From assembly GCA_026418905.1 (NCBI GenBank), contig JAOAAK010000003.1, forward strand, positions 1 to 64,000: a stretch of DNA of 64,000 nt. The letters are read 5' to 3'. The stretch's first letter is position 1. The number at the start of each line of letters is the position of its first letter. This DNA comes from Bacteroidales bacterium (lineage in GTDB: Bacteria; Bacteroidota; Bacteroidia; Bacteroidales; DTU049). This document shows positions 17,614-25,850 of the stretch, piece by piece. The position numbers and the translations under genes were made by a program. The notes under the pieces were generated by a model that saw nothing but the letters and a program-made list of their open reading frames with translations, had not been told where the DNA came from and ran no database searches.

Positions 17614-18469
17614 TTACTTCTGGCTGTTTATTTTTTCTGTGAATATGATCGTTTTGCTTACTAGTTGCAAAATTTTTAAAAAAACCTCCAATATCCCTTC
17701 TCAGTCTCAAGAACAAATCGAACAAAAAACAGTTCACCATCATACTGATAGCATTTTTAAAAAGTTAGAAAGAAATTACTTGAATTTTACTACGATGTCA
17801 GCAAAATTTTCTTGTACTTTTACCGACGATAAAAAAGATAAAACTACATTTTCTGGATCTTTGAGAATCAGGGCTAATCAGCTTGTTTGGGTCTCCATCA
17901 ATACTCTTTTGAATATCGAATTTGCAAGGATCTTACTTCGTCCTGATTCGGTCTTTTTTATTGATCGAGTTGGCAAGTTTTATTTCAGTGGAGATTATTT
18001 AAACGTTTCACAACTTTTCTTTATCAATATGGACTTCGACATGATATATTCTTTACTATTAAACAAAGATTTTTCGTACTATGAAACAAGTTTTTTTAAA
18101 ATAATGCGTGACGAGAACCATCTCCGTCTTTCTACCCCTGCTAGAACTAAAATCAAAAAATATGTCAAAAAAAGAGAGGATCTTGAAAGAATTTATATGC
18201 AGGATATATGGATCGATACTACTTACTGGAAAATTAGAAAACAAAGAATAAAGGAAATATCTAATCCTAATCAAACGTTTACGTTGGAATACAACGATTT
18301 TCGAAGTATTGATCATAATATTTTATTTCCTTATGAGTATAACATTGAAATACTGTCAGATAAAAAATTTACTTTATCCATTATACTTGAAAAGGTGTCA
18401 CTTAATGACTCCATCATTACCAACTTCAGAATTCCATCAGATTATAAAAATTTTCTTGAAAAGAAATGA
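17600..18469 (+). CDS. DUF4292 lipoprotein (LolB-like fold suspected)
   Basis: A 289-residue lipoprotein: MIVLLTSC gives a lipobox cysteine at about residue 23. The body is beta-rich and fits DUF4292: FTTMSAKFSCTFTDDKKDKTTFSGSLRIRANQLVWVSI resembles the opening strands of LolA/LolB-like lipoprotein-carrier folds (surface-layer binding of acyl chains). That structural comparison is inference. It overlaps the upstream TPR gene by 14 bases and the EnvC-like gene by 4 bases (ATGA), so translation is probably coupled. Confidence 0.8.
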   Translation: MKKNNYFWLFIFSVNMIVLLTSCKIFKKTSNIPSQSQEQIEQKTVHHHTDSIFKKLERNYLNFTTMSAKFSCTFTDDKKDKTTFSGSLRIRANQLVWVSINTLLNIEFARILLRPDSVFFIDRVGKFYFSGDYLNVSQLFFINMDFDMIYSLLLNKDFSYYETSFFKIMRDENHLRLSTPARTKIKKYVKKREDLERIYMQDIWIDTTYWKIRKQRIKEISNPNQTFTLEYNDFRSIDHNILFPYEYNIEILSDKKFTLSIILEKVSLNDSIITNFRIPSDYKNFLEKK

Positions 18470-19674
18470 CAAAAGGATGCTTTTTTTTATTTTTATTATG
18501 GATCTGTACGTTTAGCATAACTGCCCAAAAAAAAGAAAACATCATTAAATACAAGAAAGCTCAAGAAAAAATAGAACAAGAAATACAGTTCCTCAATGAT
18601 GAAATATCTCGAATAGCTAAGAGTCAAAAAAATTTATATGACAAAGCCATTATGCTTAGTAAGCAAATCAGCCTTTACGAACAATATCTTTCCTCAATTA
18701 ATAATGATATTCTGTTGATCTCAGAACAGATTCACGAAAAAGACAAGATGATTTTTCATCTTGAGCAAAACATTGAAATTTTTCGAATAAAACTTAAAGC
18801 TCTCATAAAAGTGATTTATTTGCTACGTTCCCCTACCTCAAGGTTGGCATTTTTGTTTGGTTCTACTTCTCTTCAAATGGCCTACAATAAATACCTTTAC
18901 ATGAATCATATCAGAAGAAAAATCATAAAACTTATCGAACAACTTAGGGATAGAATGACTATACTTCAAAAAGAAAAAGAGCATCTCCTAACATTACAAG
19001 ATGAAAAATTCAATACACAAAAAAAATTGTTAGCTTCTATCGAAAAATACCAGCAACTTTTGCAAGAACAAAGTAAACTCAGAACAGAAGCCAAACGTAA
19101 AGAAAAAGAACTTCGCCGACAACTCGAAATCAAAAAAAATGAAGTGGAAAAACTTAACAAAAAGATTCAAAAATTAATAGCTGCATCTGAAACATCTTCT
19201 TATGGTTCAAAGAATAGTCCTACACCTTCAACGCAAAAAGATCCATCCATTACTTCAAAAAGCGAAAAAAAGAATTCATCATTTATCAACCAACGCGGTT
19301 CTCTTCCTTGGCCTGTGAATGGAACCATCATAGGTTATTTTGGCGAACAATCTCATCCTTTACTTGAAGACATACATTACAAAAATAATGGTATAGATAT
19401 TTTATGTAAAAATAATTCAATAGTAAGAGCCGTGTTCGAAGGTATCGCGACTCAGGTTGTTCCTCTTGAAAATGATAATTTTTTAGTTATCATTCGTCAT
19501 GAGGACTATTTAACTGTTTATACTCAACTCACTGAAGTTTTTGTTGAAGCAGGAAATTCTGTCAGTGCTGATCAGCCCATTGGAAAAATAACCAAGAAAG
19601 ATAATGCTGTTGTACATTTTGAAATTTGGCATGAAAAAACTCCTCTCAATCCCCTGGATTGGTTAAAAAAATAA
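18466..19674 (+). CDS. EnvC-like murein hydrolase activator with degenerate M23 domain
   Basis: A 402-residue exported protein. After a signal peptide (FFLFLLWICTFSITA) comes a long coiled coil over about residues 20-235, rich in Lys, Glu and Gln, then a Ser/Thr-rich linker and a LytM/M23 domain from about residue 280 (PWPVNGTIIGYFGEQSHPLL). The zinc-site residues are only partly kept: the usual HxxxD is NNGIDI, with Asn in place of the first His, and the HxH of the C-terminal site is replaced by YTQL, while VHFEIW survives. Loss of these ligands is the mark of EnvC-type activators, which switch on amidases rather than cut peptidoglycan themselves. It is the last gene of the run before tRNA-Ser. 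Confidence 0.85.
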   Translation: MTKGCFFLFLLWICTFSITAQKKENIIKYKKAQEKIEQEIQFLNDEISRIAKSQKNLYDKAIMLSKQISLYEQYLSSINNDILLISEQIHEKDKMIFHLEQNIEIFRIKLKALIKVIYLLRSPTSRLAFLFGSTSLQMAYNKYLYMNHIRRKIIKLIEQLRDRMTILQKEKEHLLTLQDEKFNTQKKLLASIEKYQQLLQEQSKLRTEAKRKEKELRRQLEIKKNEVEKLNKKIQKLIAASETSSYGSKNSPTPSTQKDPSITSKSEKKNSSFINQRGSLPWPVNGTIIGYFGEQSHPLLEDIHYKNNGIDILCKNNSIVRAVFEGIATQVVPLENDNFLVIIRHEDYLTVYTQLTEVFVEAGNSVSADQPIGKITKKDNAVVHFEIWHEKTPLNPLDWLKK

Positions 19675-19723
19675 TTTTTTTTCAATGATTGAAATAAAAT
19701 TTTATAATTTAGCAAACCAATCG

Positions 19724-19811
19724 GGAGAGATGCTCGAGTGGTTTAAGAGGCACGCCTGGAGAGCGTGTATACCCCAAAAGGGTATCGTGGGTTCGAATCC
19801 CACTCTCTCCG
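19724..19811 (+). tRNA. tRNA-Ser(GGA)
   Basis: An 88-base class II tRNA. The acceptor stem GGAGAGA (19724-19730) pairs with TCTCTCC (19804-19810), with G at the discriminator position. The anticodon stem CACGC/GCGTG encloses the loop CTGGAGA, giving anticodon GGA at 19758-19760 (reads UCC/UCU). The long variable arm TACCCCAAAAGGGTA is the serine-type extra arm, and the T arm is GTGGGTTCGAATCCCAC. CCA is not encoded. A -7-like TAATTTAG lies just upstream at 19705-19712. Confidence 0.97.
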
Positions 19812-19835
19812 CAAGCTAATTTCAAAACAATAGGT

Positions 19836-20651
19836 ATGAAAAAGCGAATAGTTTTATTGAGCATTTTAAGCGTATTTATGCTTGTTAACCTGAATGTGGC
19901 TTTTGCGCAAACAAAGCCTAATGCAAAAGCTGACACTATCCAAAAAGATACAACTAAAAAGGACACTGCAAAAACAACAGCAGCAACAACCACTATGCAA
20001 ACTACCGAACCAACGACAGAAAAAACTTTTCACCAGGTTCTCAAAGAAAAATTTATCGAAGGTGGTGCCGGCTGGATGACCCCCATCCTTCTCGTGTTAG
20101 TATTAGGACTTGCCATAGTAATTGAACGCATCATCTATCTAAATCTGAGTAGAATCAATACTCAAAAATTTCTCGAGGAAATCGAGAAACTTCTACAACA
20201 AAACAATGTAGATGGTGCTAAAGAATTAGCACGTAATACAAGAGGGCCCGTTGCTAGTATTGTTTTCCAAGGTCTTGATCGCTATCATGAGGGTATCGAA
20301 AACATTGAAAAAGCTGTTGTTACCTACGGCGAAGTTCAAATGGGAAGACTCGAAAGCGGTCTTTCATGGATTGGCCTTTTCATTGCTCTTTCTCCCATGC
20401 TCGGTTTTTTGGGTACTGTCGTTGGAATGGTTCAAGCTTTTGATGATATAGAAAAAGCCGGTGATATTTCTCCGACCATTGTTGCTGGTGGTATGAAAGT
20501 GGCTCTTCTTACAACTGTTTTTGGTCTTATTTCTGCCATTATTCTACAATTGCTTTACAGTGTGGTGGTATCATTGATTGAATCTCTTGTCAATCAAATG
20601 GAAGACGCTTCTATTTCTTTCATGGACATTATTTACAAAATCAAAAAGTAA
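19836..20651 (+). CDS. MotA/TolQ/ExbB-family proton channel protein
   Basis: A 271-residue inner-membrane subunit of a proton-driven energy transducer. It has an N-terminal signal-like segment (IVLLSILSVFMLVNLNVAFA), an Ala/Thr/Lys-rich linker (~25-65), one membrane helix near 75-95 (MTPILLVLVLGLAIVIERIIYL), a cytoplasmic helical region, and the paired helices GLFIALSPMLGFLGTVVGMVQAF and VALLTTVFGLISAIILQLLY that line the channel. The following small membrane protein and two ExbD-like genes complete the Bacteroidota layout, which could energise TonB-dependent receptors such as the one at 23-25 kb. The 5' end starts 24 bases after the tRNA. Confidence 0.93.
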   Translation: MKKRIVLLSILSVFMLVNLNVAFAQTKPNAKADTIQKDTTKKDTAKTTAATTTMQTTEPTTEKTFHQVLKEKFIEGGAGWMTPILLVLVLGLAIVIERIIYLNLSRINTQKFLEEIEKLLQQNNVDGAKELARNTRGPVASIVFQGLDRYHEGIENIEKAVVTYGEVQMGRLESGLSWIGLFIALSPMLGFLGTVVGMVQAFDDIEKAGDISPTIVAGGMKVALLTTVFGLISAIILQLLYSVVVSLIESLVNQMEDASISFMDIIYKIKK

Positions 20652-20657
20652 AGACCC

Positions 20658-21056
20658 ATGAAAAAAAACAAGTTATTGCAATTTGGACTAATCCTTCTTC
20701 TTATTATTATTGCTCTTGTTTTGTCATTAGGATCAATAGACCTTAGGCTATATGTCGCTTATGCTGCTGGATTGATTGCCATTTTGTCTGCTTTAGCTTT
20801 TTCTGTCTTAAACCTTTTTACCAACTTTAGAAAAAATGCAAAAGTCCTAGGAATTATACTTTTTGCAGTTGGACTTTTTATAATATACTATTTCATTACA
20901 CCACGCACAGATATTGACCCCATGATTTTAGAAAAAACAGGTACTTCTCTAAGCTGGAGTCCTATCATTGGAGCAGGGCTTTATTTTTTATATACTCTAC
21001 TGGGTTTTTTTATCCTAATCATCATCGGTTTTTCCATAAGAAATCTAACGAAATAA
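20658..21056 (+). CDS. Small four-helix membrane protein of the ExbB/ExbD cluster
   Basis: A 132-residue protein with about four hydrophobic segments: LLQFGLILLLIIIALVLSLG, YVAYAAGLIAILSALAFSVL, VLGIILFAVGLFIIYYF and PIIGAGLYFLYTLLGFFILIIIGF. I recognise no catalytic motif. It sits 6 bases after the ExbB gene and 7 before an ExbD gene, and a small membrane protein at this place is a repeated feature in Bacteroidota, so a structural or assembly role in the complex is likely but unproven. Confidence 0.75.
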   Translation: MKKNKLLQFGLILLLIIIALVLSLGSIDLRLYVAYAAGLIAILSALAFSVLNLFTNFRKNAKVLGIILFAVGLFIIYYFITPRTDIDPMILEKTGTSLSWSPIIGAGLYFLYTLLGFFILIIIGFSIRNLTK

Positions 21057-21063
21057 GATTGCC

Positions 21064-21642
21064 ATGGCAAAGAAAGTTCCTGAATTGAATACCTCTTCCA
21101 TGGCTGACATCAGTTTTCTTCTGCTGACATTTTTCCTACTAACTTCAAGCATTGATACTGACTCTGGTTTATTACGTAAGCTTCCCCCTCTTCCCACTCA
21201 AGAGCAAGAAGACATTAAGGTGAAAGAAAGGAATGTATTAGCAGTACTCATAAATGCCTACGATAAGCTCATGGTTGAAGGTAAGATTATGGAAGTTAAA
21301 GATCTACGCAAAACAGTTAAAGAATTTTTCCTTAACCCTTACAATGATCCTAATTTGCCTGAAAAAACTGAAATTGAACTTCCGTACGTTGGAAAATTCA
21401 TGAAATCCAAAGGAGTAATTTCACTTAAGAACGACCGAGGTACATCCTATGAAATGTACATTAAAGTATCCAACGAAATCACAGCGGCTATTAATGAACT
21501 AAGAGATGAACTTTCTATGAAGGTCTTTGGAAAGAAATTCAGAGATTTGAGGGACGAAACCCAGATCAAAGCCATTTCCGATGCATACCCCATGGCAATT
21601 TCCGAAGCAGAACCAGAAGATGTAGGAGGAGGAAAAAAATGA
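21064..21642 (+). CDS. ExbD/TolR-family biopolymer transporter (first copy)
   Basis: A 192-residue protein with the ExbD layout: a short cytoplasmic N-terminus, one membrane helix with the channel aspartate (MADISFLLLTFFLLTSS), then a periplasmic domain. The aspartate is expected to carry protons along the ExbB helices. Its C-terminal half is longer than typical ExbD (~140 residues) and ends in an acidic tail. The stop overlaps the next ExbD start by 4 bases. Confidence 0.92.
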   Translation: MAKKVPELNTSSMADISFLLLTFFLLTSSIDTDSGLLRKLPPLPTQEQEDIKVKERNVLAVLINAYDKLMVEGKIMEVKDLRKTVKEFFLNPYNDPNLPEKTEIELPYVGKFMKSKGVISLKNDRGTSYEMYIKVSNEITAAINELRDELSMKVFGKKFRDLRDETQIKAISDAYPMAISEAEPEDVGGGKK

Positions 21643-22103
21643 GCATTTTTAAAAAGTCAGAAAAAAGAGAAATACCCGGCATCAGCACAGGAAGCATGTC
21701 GGATATTATTTTTATGTTTCTTTTCTTTTTCATGGTTATCACTAAAATACGTGAAGCAACCTTATTGGTTAAAGTGACTCCACCTGCTGCCACCGAAATC
21801 CAGAAATTGGAACGAAAAAATCTTGTTTCGTACATTTACATCGGGGTTCCTATAAATCCTAAATTTGGAACAGATGCACGAATCCAAGTAAACGACCAAT
21901 TTATTACCATAGCCAATGTTATTGATTTTATTGAAAAAGAAAGAGCTGCCCGCTCTGAAGCTGACCGACCTTTTCTGACTACTTCTTTGAAAGTTGATAA
22001 AAAAGTTAAAATGGGAATTGTTACCGACGTAAAACAGGAACTTCGAAAATGCGGTGCATATAAAATCAACTATTCCACCAAAAAAGGAAAGGTGGTAGAA
22101 TAG
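21639..22103 (+). CDS. ExbD/TolR-family biopolymer transporter (second copy)
   Basis: A 154-residue paralogue of the preceding protein, with the membrane helix GSMSDIIFMFLFFFMVITKI holding the functional aspartate. It starts inside the stop of the first ExbD (ATGA). Two unequal ExbD proteins next to ExbB are typical of Bacteroidota and may form mixed dimers in the channel; this mixing is inference. A strong terminator follows. Confidence 0.92.
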   Translation: MSIFKKSEKREIPGISTGSMSDIIFMFLFFFMVITKIREATLLVKVTPPAATEIQKLERKNLVSYIYIGVPINPKFGTDARIQVNDQFITIANVIDFIEKERAARSEADRPFLTTSLKVDKKVKMGIVTDVKQELRKCGAYKINYSTKKGKVVE

Positions 22104-22121
22104 GCCTGTTGCAAATATGCA

Positions 22122-22148
22122 AAGTCGTCCCACGTGGACGACTTTTTT
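22122..22148 (+). terminator. Rho-independent terminator after the ExbB/ExbD cluster
   Basis: AAGTCGTCC, loop CACGT, GGACGACTT, then a run of T. The 9-pair stem lies 18 bases after the second ExbD stop. Because it sits inside the N-terminal part of the longest open frame of the next gene, it shows that the upstream start of that frame is wrong. Confidence 0.9.
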
Positions 22149-22165
22149 TATATAAACAAAAAATT

Positions 22166-22726
22166 ATGAATTCTTTTTACAGTAAAGAAGAATTATTATC
22201 AATTGGATTTAAAACAGTAGGAGAAAATGTTTTGATAAGCAGGAAGGCAAGCTTTTACAGTCCATCGGAAATCGAAATTGGTAATCATGTAAGAATAGAT
22301 GATTTCTGCATTCTTTCGGGAAAAATAAAACTTGGAAATTACATACATATATCTGCACAATGTGCTCTTTATGGACAAGCTGGTATTACTATGGAGGATT
22401 TCACTGGTCTGTCTCCAGGAACTATCGTTTTTTCAGCGACTGATGATTTTTCAGGTGAATATTTGATTGGACCTATGGTACCTCATTCATTTCGTCATGT
22501 GATAGAAGGACATGTTTTTATCAAGAGATTCGTTCAAGTTGGTGCCAGAAGTGTTATACTGCCAGGAGTAATTCTCGAAGAAGGCTGTGCTGTTGGAGCT
22601 ATGTCGCTTATAACCCAATCACTTGAAGCATGGAAAATTTACGCCGGTATTCCTGCTCGATTTATCAAAGAAAGAAGCAGAAGGATGTCAGAATTAACCA
22701 CCCTTCTGCTCAGCAATTCATTATAA
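22166..22726 (+). CDS. Hexapeptide-repeat O-acyltransferase
   Basis: A 186-residue left-handed beta-helix enzyme of the galactoside/serine acetyltransferase superfamily. Hexapeptide turns are visible as IEIGNHVRIDDFCILSG, IKLGNYIHISAQC and ITMEDFTGLSPG. The likely catalytic histidine is in MVPHSFRHVIEGHVFI, and the C-terminal coil is VQVGARSVILPGVILEEGCAVGAMSLI followed by KIYAGIPARFIKER, the usual ending of sugar acyltransferases. Probable role: acetylation of a surface-sugar precursor; donor and acceptor are unknown. I start at the ATG at 22166, because the earlier in-frame start lies before the terminator hairpin. It is convergent with the metal operon, with a 9-base gap. Confidence 0.85.
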   Translation: MNSFYSKEELLSIGFKTVGENVLISRKASFYSPSEIEIGNHVRIDDFCILSGKIKLGNYIHISAQCALYGQAGITMEDFTGLSPGTIVFSATDDFSGEYLIGPMVPHSFRHVIEGHVFIKRFVQVGARSVILPGVILEEGCAVGAMSLITQSLEAWKIYAGIPARFIKERSRRMSELTTLLLSNSL

Positions 22727-22735
22727 GAACAGGCC

Positions 22736-23125
22736 TCAATGTTTACATTCTTCTTGCTTTTTCTTGCAACAAGATGATTTTTTTCTACAATTTTCCTTTT
22801 GGGAAGGTTCAGAAGTTTTTAAATCATTGTTTTGATCGGTTTGAGTAAGATCCGTTGCCTGATAACCAAGTTTTTGAATGGCTTCAACTAATTTTTCTGG
22901 TGAAGTTTGCTGAGAATGGTACTTTACTGTAACAATTTTTGTTTCGAGATCGGCAATGGTTTCGACAACTCCTTTGGTATAAGCAAGTTCGTTTTCGATT
23001 TTTTTCTTGCAGTTTTGACAGTGCATGTTAGTAAGAATTTTAACCTCTCTAATTTCGTCCTGACCTAAAATTGCCATATACACGCTCATTAGGCCAAGAA
23101 AAATAAAAAAACGGATTGTTTTCAT
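22736..23125 (-). CDS. Exported heavy-metal-associated (HMA) domain protein with Cys-rich tail
   Basis: A 129-residue protein. It has a signal peptide (TIRFFIFLGLMSVYMAILG), then an HMA fold over about 25-95 with the metal-binding loop MHCQNCKK (CxxC) and the closing helix EAIQKLGYQAT. The C-terminal tail is rich in Lys and Cys (CRKKSSCCKKKQEECKH). The likely job is periplasmic binding or hand-over of a soft metal such as copper, but the metal is not determined. Start: the open frame continues to 23194, but that N-terminus overlaps the TonB-receptor stop and gives no signal peptide, so I choose the ATG at 23125, 11 bases after that stop. It is the last gene of the probable HYC_CC_PP-like - receptor - HMA operon. 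Confidence 0.85.
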   Translation of the reverse strand: MKTIRFFIFLGLMSVYMAILGQDEIREVKILTNMHCQNCKKKIENELAYTKGVVETIADLETKIVTVKYHSQQTSPEKLVEAIQKLGYQATDLTQTDQNNDLKTSEPSQKENCRKKSSCCKKKQEECKH

Positions 23126-23136
23126 AGCTTTATGTT

Positions 23137-25341
23137 TTAAAGGATAACGTATCTTATTCCAATGTAATACATTCGACCCTCCAATGGAGCCCAAATAATA
23201 CCTGATTCAAATTGATTTGAATAAGGTCTTTGGTAACCTAAAATAGGATTCTTTTGTTTATAATTTGTCAAATTTTCAATGCCACCATAAACCTTCCATC
23301 TCTTCCAGTTCTTAGTTACTTGAACATATCCTGTGAGAAACGATGGAGAAAAATCAGGCAATTGATCGACGATGTAAAAACTCCTATCAGGGAGCCTTGT
23401 TTTTCCATACCAAAGTAGAGTTAGATCAAGAATCCATTTTCGCTGATTGGTAAAGAAAGATAGTGTAAGCAAAGCTCTATGAAAATTGAGCAATGGTTGC
23501 ATCTGCATAATGCCATTCAGATTAGGGTAATAACGCCTGTTCAACTGAAAGGCAGTCCTGGCTTCAAAATGCTTTGTTGGACTTACAGATAGCTCTGTAA
23601 GCATCGAGTGAGCATAAGACTTATTAGTAGAAGAATAAACGTAAATAAAAGATGTATCATGCTCGATGTCAAACAACATTTGAGAAAAAAAGTAAGTGTA
23701 AAAATAATCAAGCGAAAAAGTAAAATCACATCCAAAAAGAGTAAAATATTTCATTAATGCAATACCATTATTCACTGCTTTTTCATATGAAATGGGATTT
23801 TCCCATCGAATTTTTCTATTGGACGTAAACAAGAAAGGAGTTTCGGTAAAAATCATAGGATAATGAACTCCTAAGCCGGAAGTGATACGTAAAATTGTCT
23901 TGTCTGAAATGTTATAACGAAGATGCAAACGAGGTATCAACCGAGAACGTTTATCAAATGAATGATAATCTATCCTACTTCCAGCTTGTAATGTCAATTT
24001 CTTACCCAAAAAATAAGTATGCTGATAAAAAATCCCAGTAGTTACGGGAAACACTACCCAATTGCTATCCGAAAAAGATTGAGCATAATAATCTAAATAC
24101 ATATTAAAACCAGCATCAAACTCATGTTTATCAGGTACGATTTCATAGCGATAGAGAATAGCAGCGTAATAGTTATTTTGTCGACAATCATATTCCTTAA
24201 GACCAAACTTCATAGAAGCATCGATAAAAGTTGTAGATTGAATAAACCCCCATGCAGATTTTGAAGAAGCAACATACCCTCCTTTTGTATATAATTCAAA
24301 GACTTTGTAATTCACATGGGTTTTCCACGCACCATGAAAATCATCGATATGCGCATAAGAACTATTGGTGAGTTGACCACCAGATCTGTCATCGTAGATT
24401 GCGCGAAAGCCACTTCTAAACTCCCACTTTTTTGACGCAAAGAGTTGCCCGTAAGCCTGAAAGGAAAATCTATCCTCCAAAGGTGCATCCATAAAACCAT
24501 CTCGATTATGGTCCATAGACATCCATCGACGGTAAGCATGAGCAAACATAACCATCCCTTTTTTCGAACTACCCAACGTTTTACTCAGATTAATTTCAGT
24601 TTTTCCCTCGCCACCTACGAAAAGATCTACATAAAGATTTTCAGCATCACCAGGTTTTTTTGGATTTATGTTAATCTGTCCGGTAATACTTTCTGATCCG
24701 TGAGTCAGATCGGCCGCTCCTCGAGATACATCTATCGCACTGATCCAACTAGCAGGTATAAATTGTAAAGTATAACTGTTTCCTGCCCCTCGCATGTAGG
24801 GCACATTGTCCATAAGCATTTGAACATACTTCCCAGAAAGACCCAAAAATTGTATTTGCTTAGCTCCACTTACTGCATCTGCATAGGTTACATTTACGCT
24901 GCCAGTTGTCTGGAAACATTCACTTAAATTGCAACAAGGGGCTCTTTGCAATTCATTTTGATGCAAAGTTTGCTTCCACTGTGGACTTAAATAACTCATC
25001 TCTACGGTCCTCCTAGAAGTAATGAGAATCTCCTTCAAGATGAGATTTTCATTTAAGTAGACATTAATATTTTTTGATTCCTGGTTAACATCTATTACCA
25101 TCGTATCAGACACAAATCCAACATAAGAAACTACCAGCGTGTCAGGTAACTGATATTTTTCTATCGCAAAAAAACCTTTATCATCTGTCACTTTCACTAC
25201 CTTTGAGTTAATCAGGACAATGTTCGAATAAGGAAGGTAGAAGGTATCATTACCTCTGACGCCCCAGACTCTTCCTACGATTTGACCATACCCAACGATA
25301 AATATATATGGAAAACAAATAATAAAGAATATTTTTCTCAT
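23137..25341 (-). CDS. TonB-dependent outer-membrane receptor, probably for a metal
   Basis: A 734-residue receptor: signal peptide (IFFIICFPYIFIVGYG), a carboxypeptidase-like beta-sandwich (~20-110, SYVGFVSDTMVID), then the plug domain and a 22-strand-type barrel. The plug opens with QRAPCCNLSECFQTTGSVNV, DAVSGAKQIQFLGLSG and IDVSRGAADLTHGSESITG. The CCNLSE-type plug start is, to my knowledge, a recurring feature of Bacteroidota receptors found beside HMA proteins. The usual C-terminal aromatic (FxF/YxF) is RYVIL. A small Cys/His protein precedes it and an HMA protein follows it, which points to uptake or export of a transition metal. Which metal is inference only. Confidence 0.88.
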   Translation of the reverse strand: MRKIFFIICFPYIFIVGYGQIVGRVWGVRGNDTFYLPYSNIVLINSKVVKVTDDKGFFAIEKYQLPDTLVVSYVGFVSDTMVIDVNQESKNINVYLNENLILKEILITSRRTVEMSYLSPQWKQTLHQNELQRAPCCNLSECFQTTGSVNVTYADAVSGAKQIQFLGLSGKYVQMLMDNVPYMRGAGNSYTLQFIPASWISAIDVSRGAADLTHGSESITGQININPKKPGDAENLYVDLFVGGEGKTEINLSKTLGSSKKGMVMFAHAYRRWMSMDHNRDGFMDAPLEDRFSFQAYGQLFASKKWEFRSGFRAIYDDRSGGQLTNSSYAHIDDFHGAWKTHVNYKVFELYTKGGYVASSKSAWGFIQSTTFIDASMKFGLKEYDCRQNNYYAAILYRYEIVPDKHEFDAGFNMYLDYYAQSFSDSNWVVFPVTTGIFYQHTYFLGKKLTLQAGSRIDYHSFDKRSRLIPRLHLRYNISDKTILRITSGLGVHYPMIFTETPFLFTSNRKIRWENPISYEKAVNNGIALMKYFTLFGCDFTFSLDYFYTYFFSQMLFDIEHDTSFIYVYSSTNKSYAHSMLTELSVSPTKHFEARTAFQLNRRYYPNLNGIMQMQPLLNFHRALLTLSFFTNQRKWILDLTLLWYGKTRLPDRSFYIVDQLPDFSPSFLTGYVQVTKNWKRWKVYGGIENLTNYKQKNPILGYQRPYSNQFESGIIWAPLEGRMYYIGIRYVIL

Positions 25342-25402
25342 AGCGATCTGTTTTAAATAAGTGGTATTTTGAAAGGTTGTGATAGAAATACTGATTAAAA
25401 TC

Positions 25403-25801
25403 TCAAGTTCTAAAACACGAAAATTTTAAATAAAATGGTTCATTACGCAAAAAAATAAAATAATCTTCACGTGAATAAAAATTGCAAAATTCCTTGTTCA
25501 ATTTTAAGAAAGGATGAGGTGGTAAGACAATATTTAAAATGAACTTTTCAAAAAAAAATATGGGAAAAAATGAAAAAGAAATTCTCTCACAACAAGAACC
25601 TACATTAAATCGAATGTTTAACTCCGAAGGTTCATTTTTATGATTGCTGCAATTTGCATCTTCTCTTTCATGATCACATTTACCAAAAAAAACATGAAAA
25701 GTTTGTTTTTCATGACATATATGAATAGCATAAAGCTGGAACAATACCTGCTGAATAAATAAAATTGCTATAAGTATGTATATAGGATATGAACTTTTCA
25801 C
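25403..25801 (-). CDS. Small HYC_CC_PP-like membrane/secreted protein
   Basis: A 132-residue protein. After an N-terminal hydrophobic segment (IYILIAILFIQQVLFQLY) it shows three short motifs in order: HICHEKQ, GSCCERI and LPPHPF. These fit a Bacteroidota family that NCBI calls HYC_CC_PP (named for HYC, CC and PP), here with HIC for HYC. The remaining part has ISFSFFPIFFFEKFILNI, a second hydrophobic stretch. Cys and His residues suggest metal binding. It starts with a GTG only 4 bases after a -7 box. It begins the operon with the TonB receptor 61 bases downstream. Family membership is recognised from motifs, not from a search. Confidence 0.65.
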   Translation of the reverse strand: MKSSYPIYILIAILFIQQVLFQLYAIHICHEKQTFHVFFGKCDHEREDANCSNHKNEPSELNIRFNVGSCCERISFSFFPIFFFEKFILNIVLPPHPFLKLNKEFCNFYSREDYFIFLRNEPFYLKFSCFRT

Positions 25802-25805
25802 GTAA

Positions 25806-25813
25806 CAAATATA
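25806..25813 (-). promoter_or_regulatory. Promoter -7 box of the metal operon
   Basis: The minus strand reads TATATTTG, an exact TAnnTTTG match, 4 bases before the GTG at 25801. No clear TTTG -33 element is seen. Confidence 0.45.
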
Positions 25814-25850
25814 ATCAAATAAAAAAAATGTAATAAGAAGATGATCTTTA

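Noticed and set aside
19709-19993. Minus-strand open frame with a GESGIRTHDT-like sequence across the tRNA gene
   Set aside because: It is the well-known artefact of translating the complement of a tRNA-Ser gene; the tRNA at 19724-19811 explains it.
22109-22165. Upstream start of the hexapeptide acyltransferase
   Set aside because: This segment would translate through the terminator hairpin of the ExbD gene.
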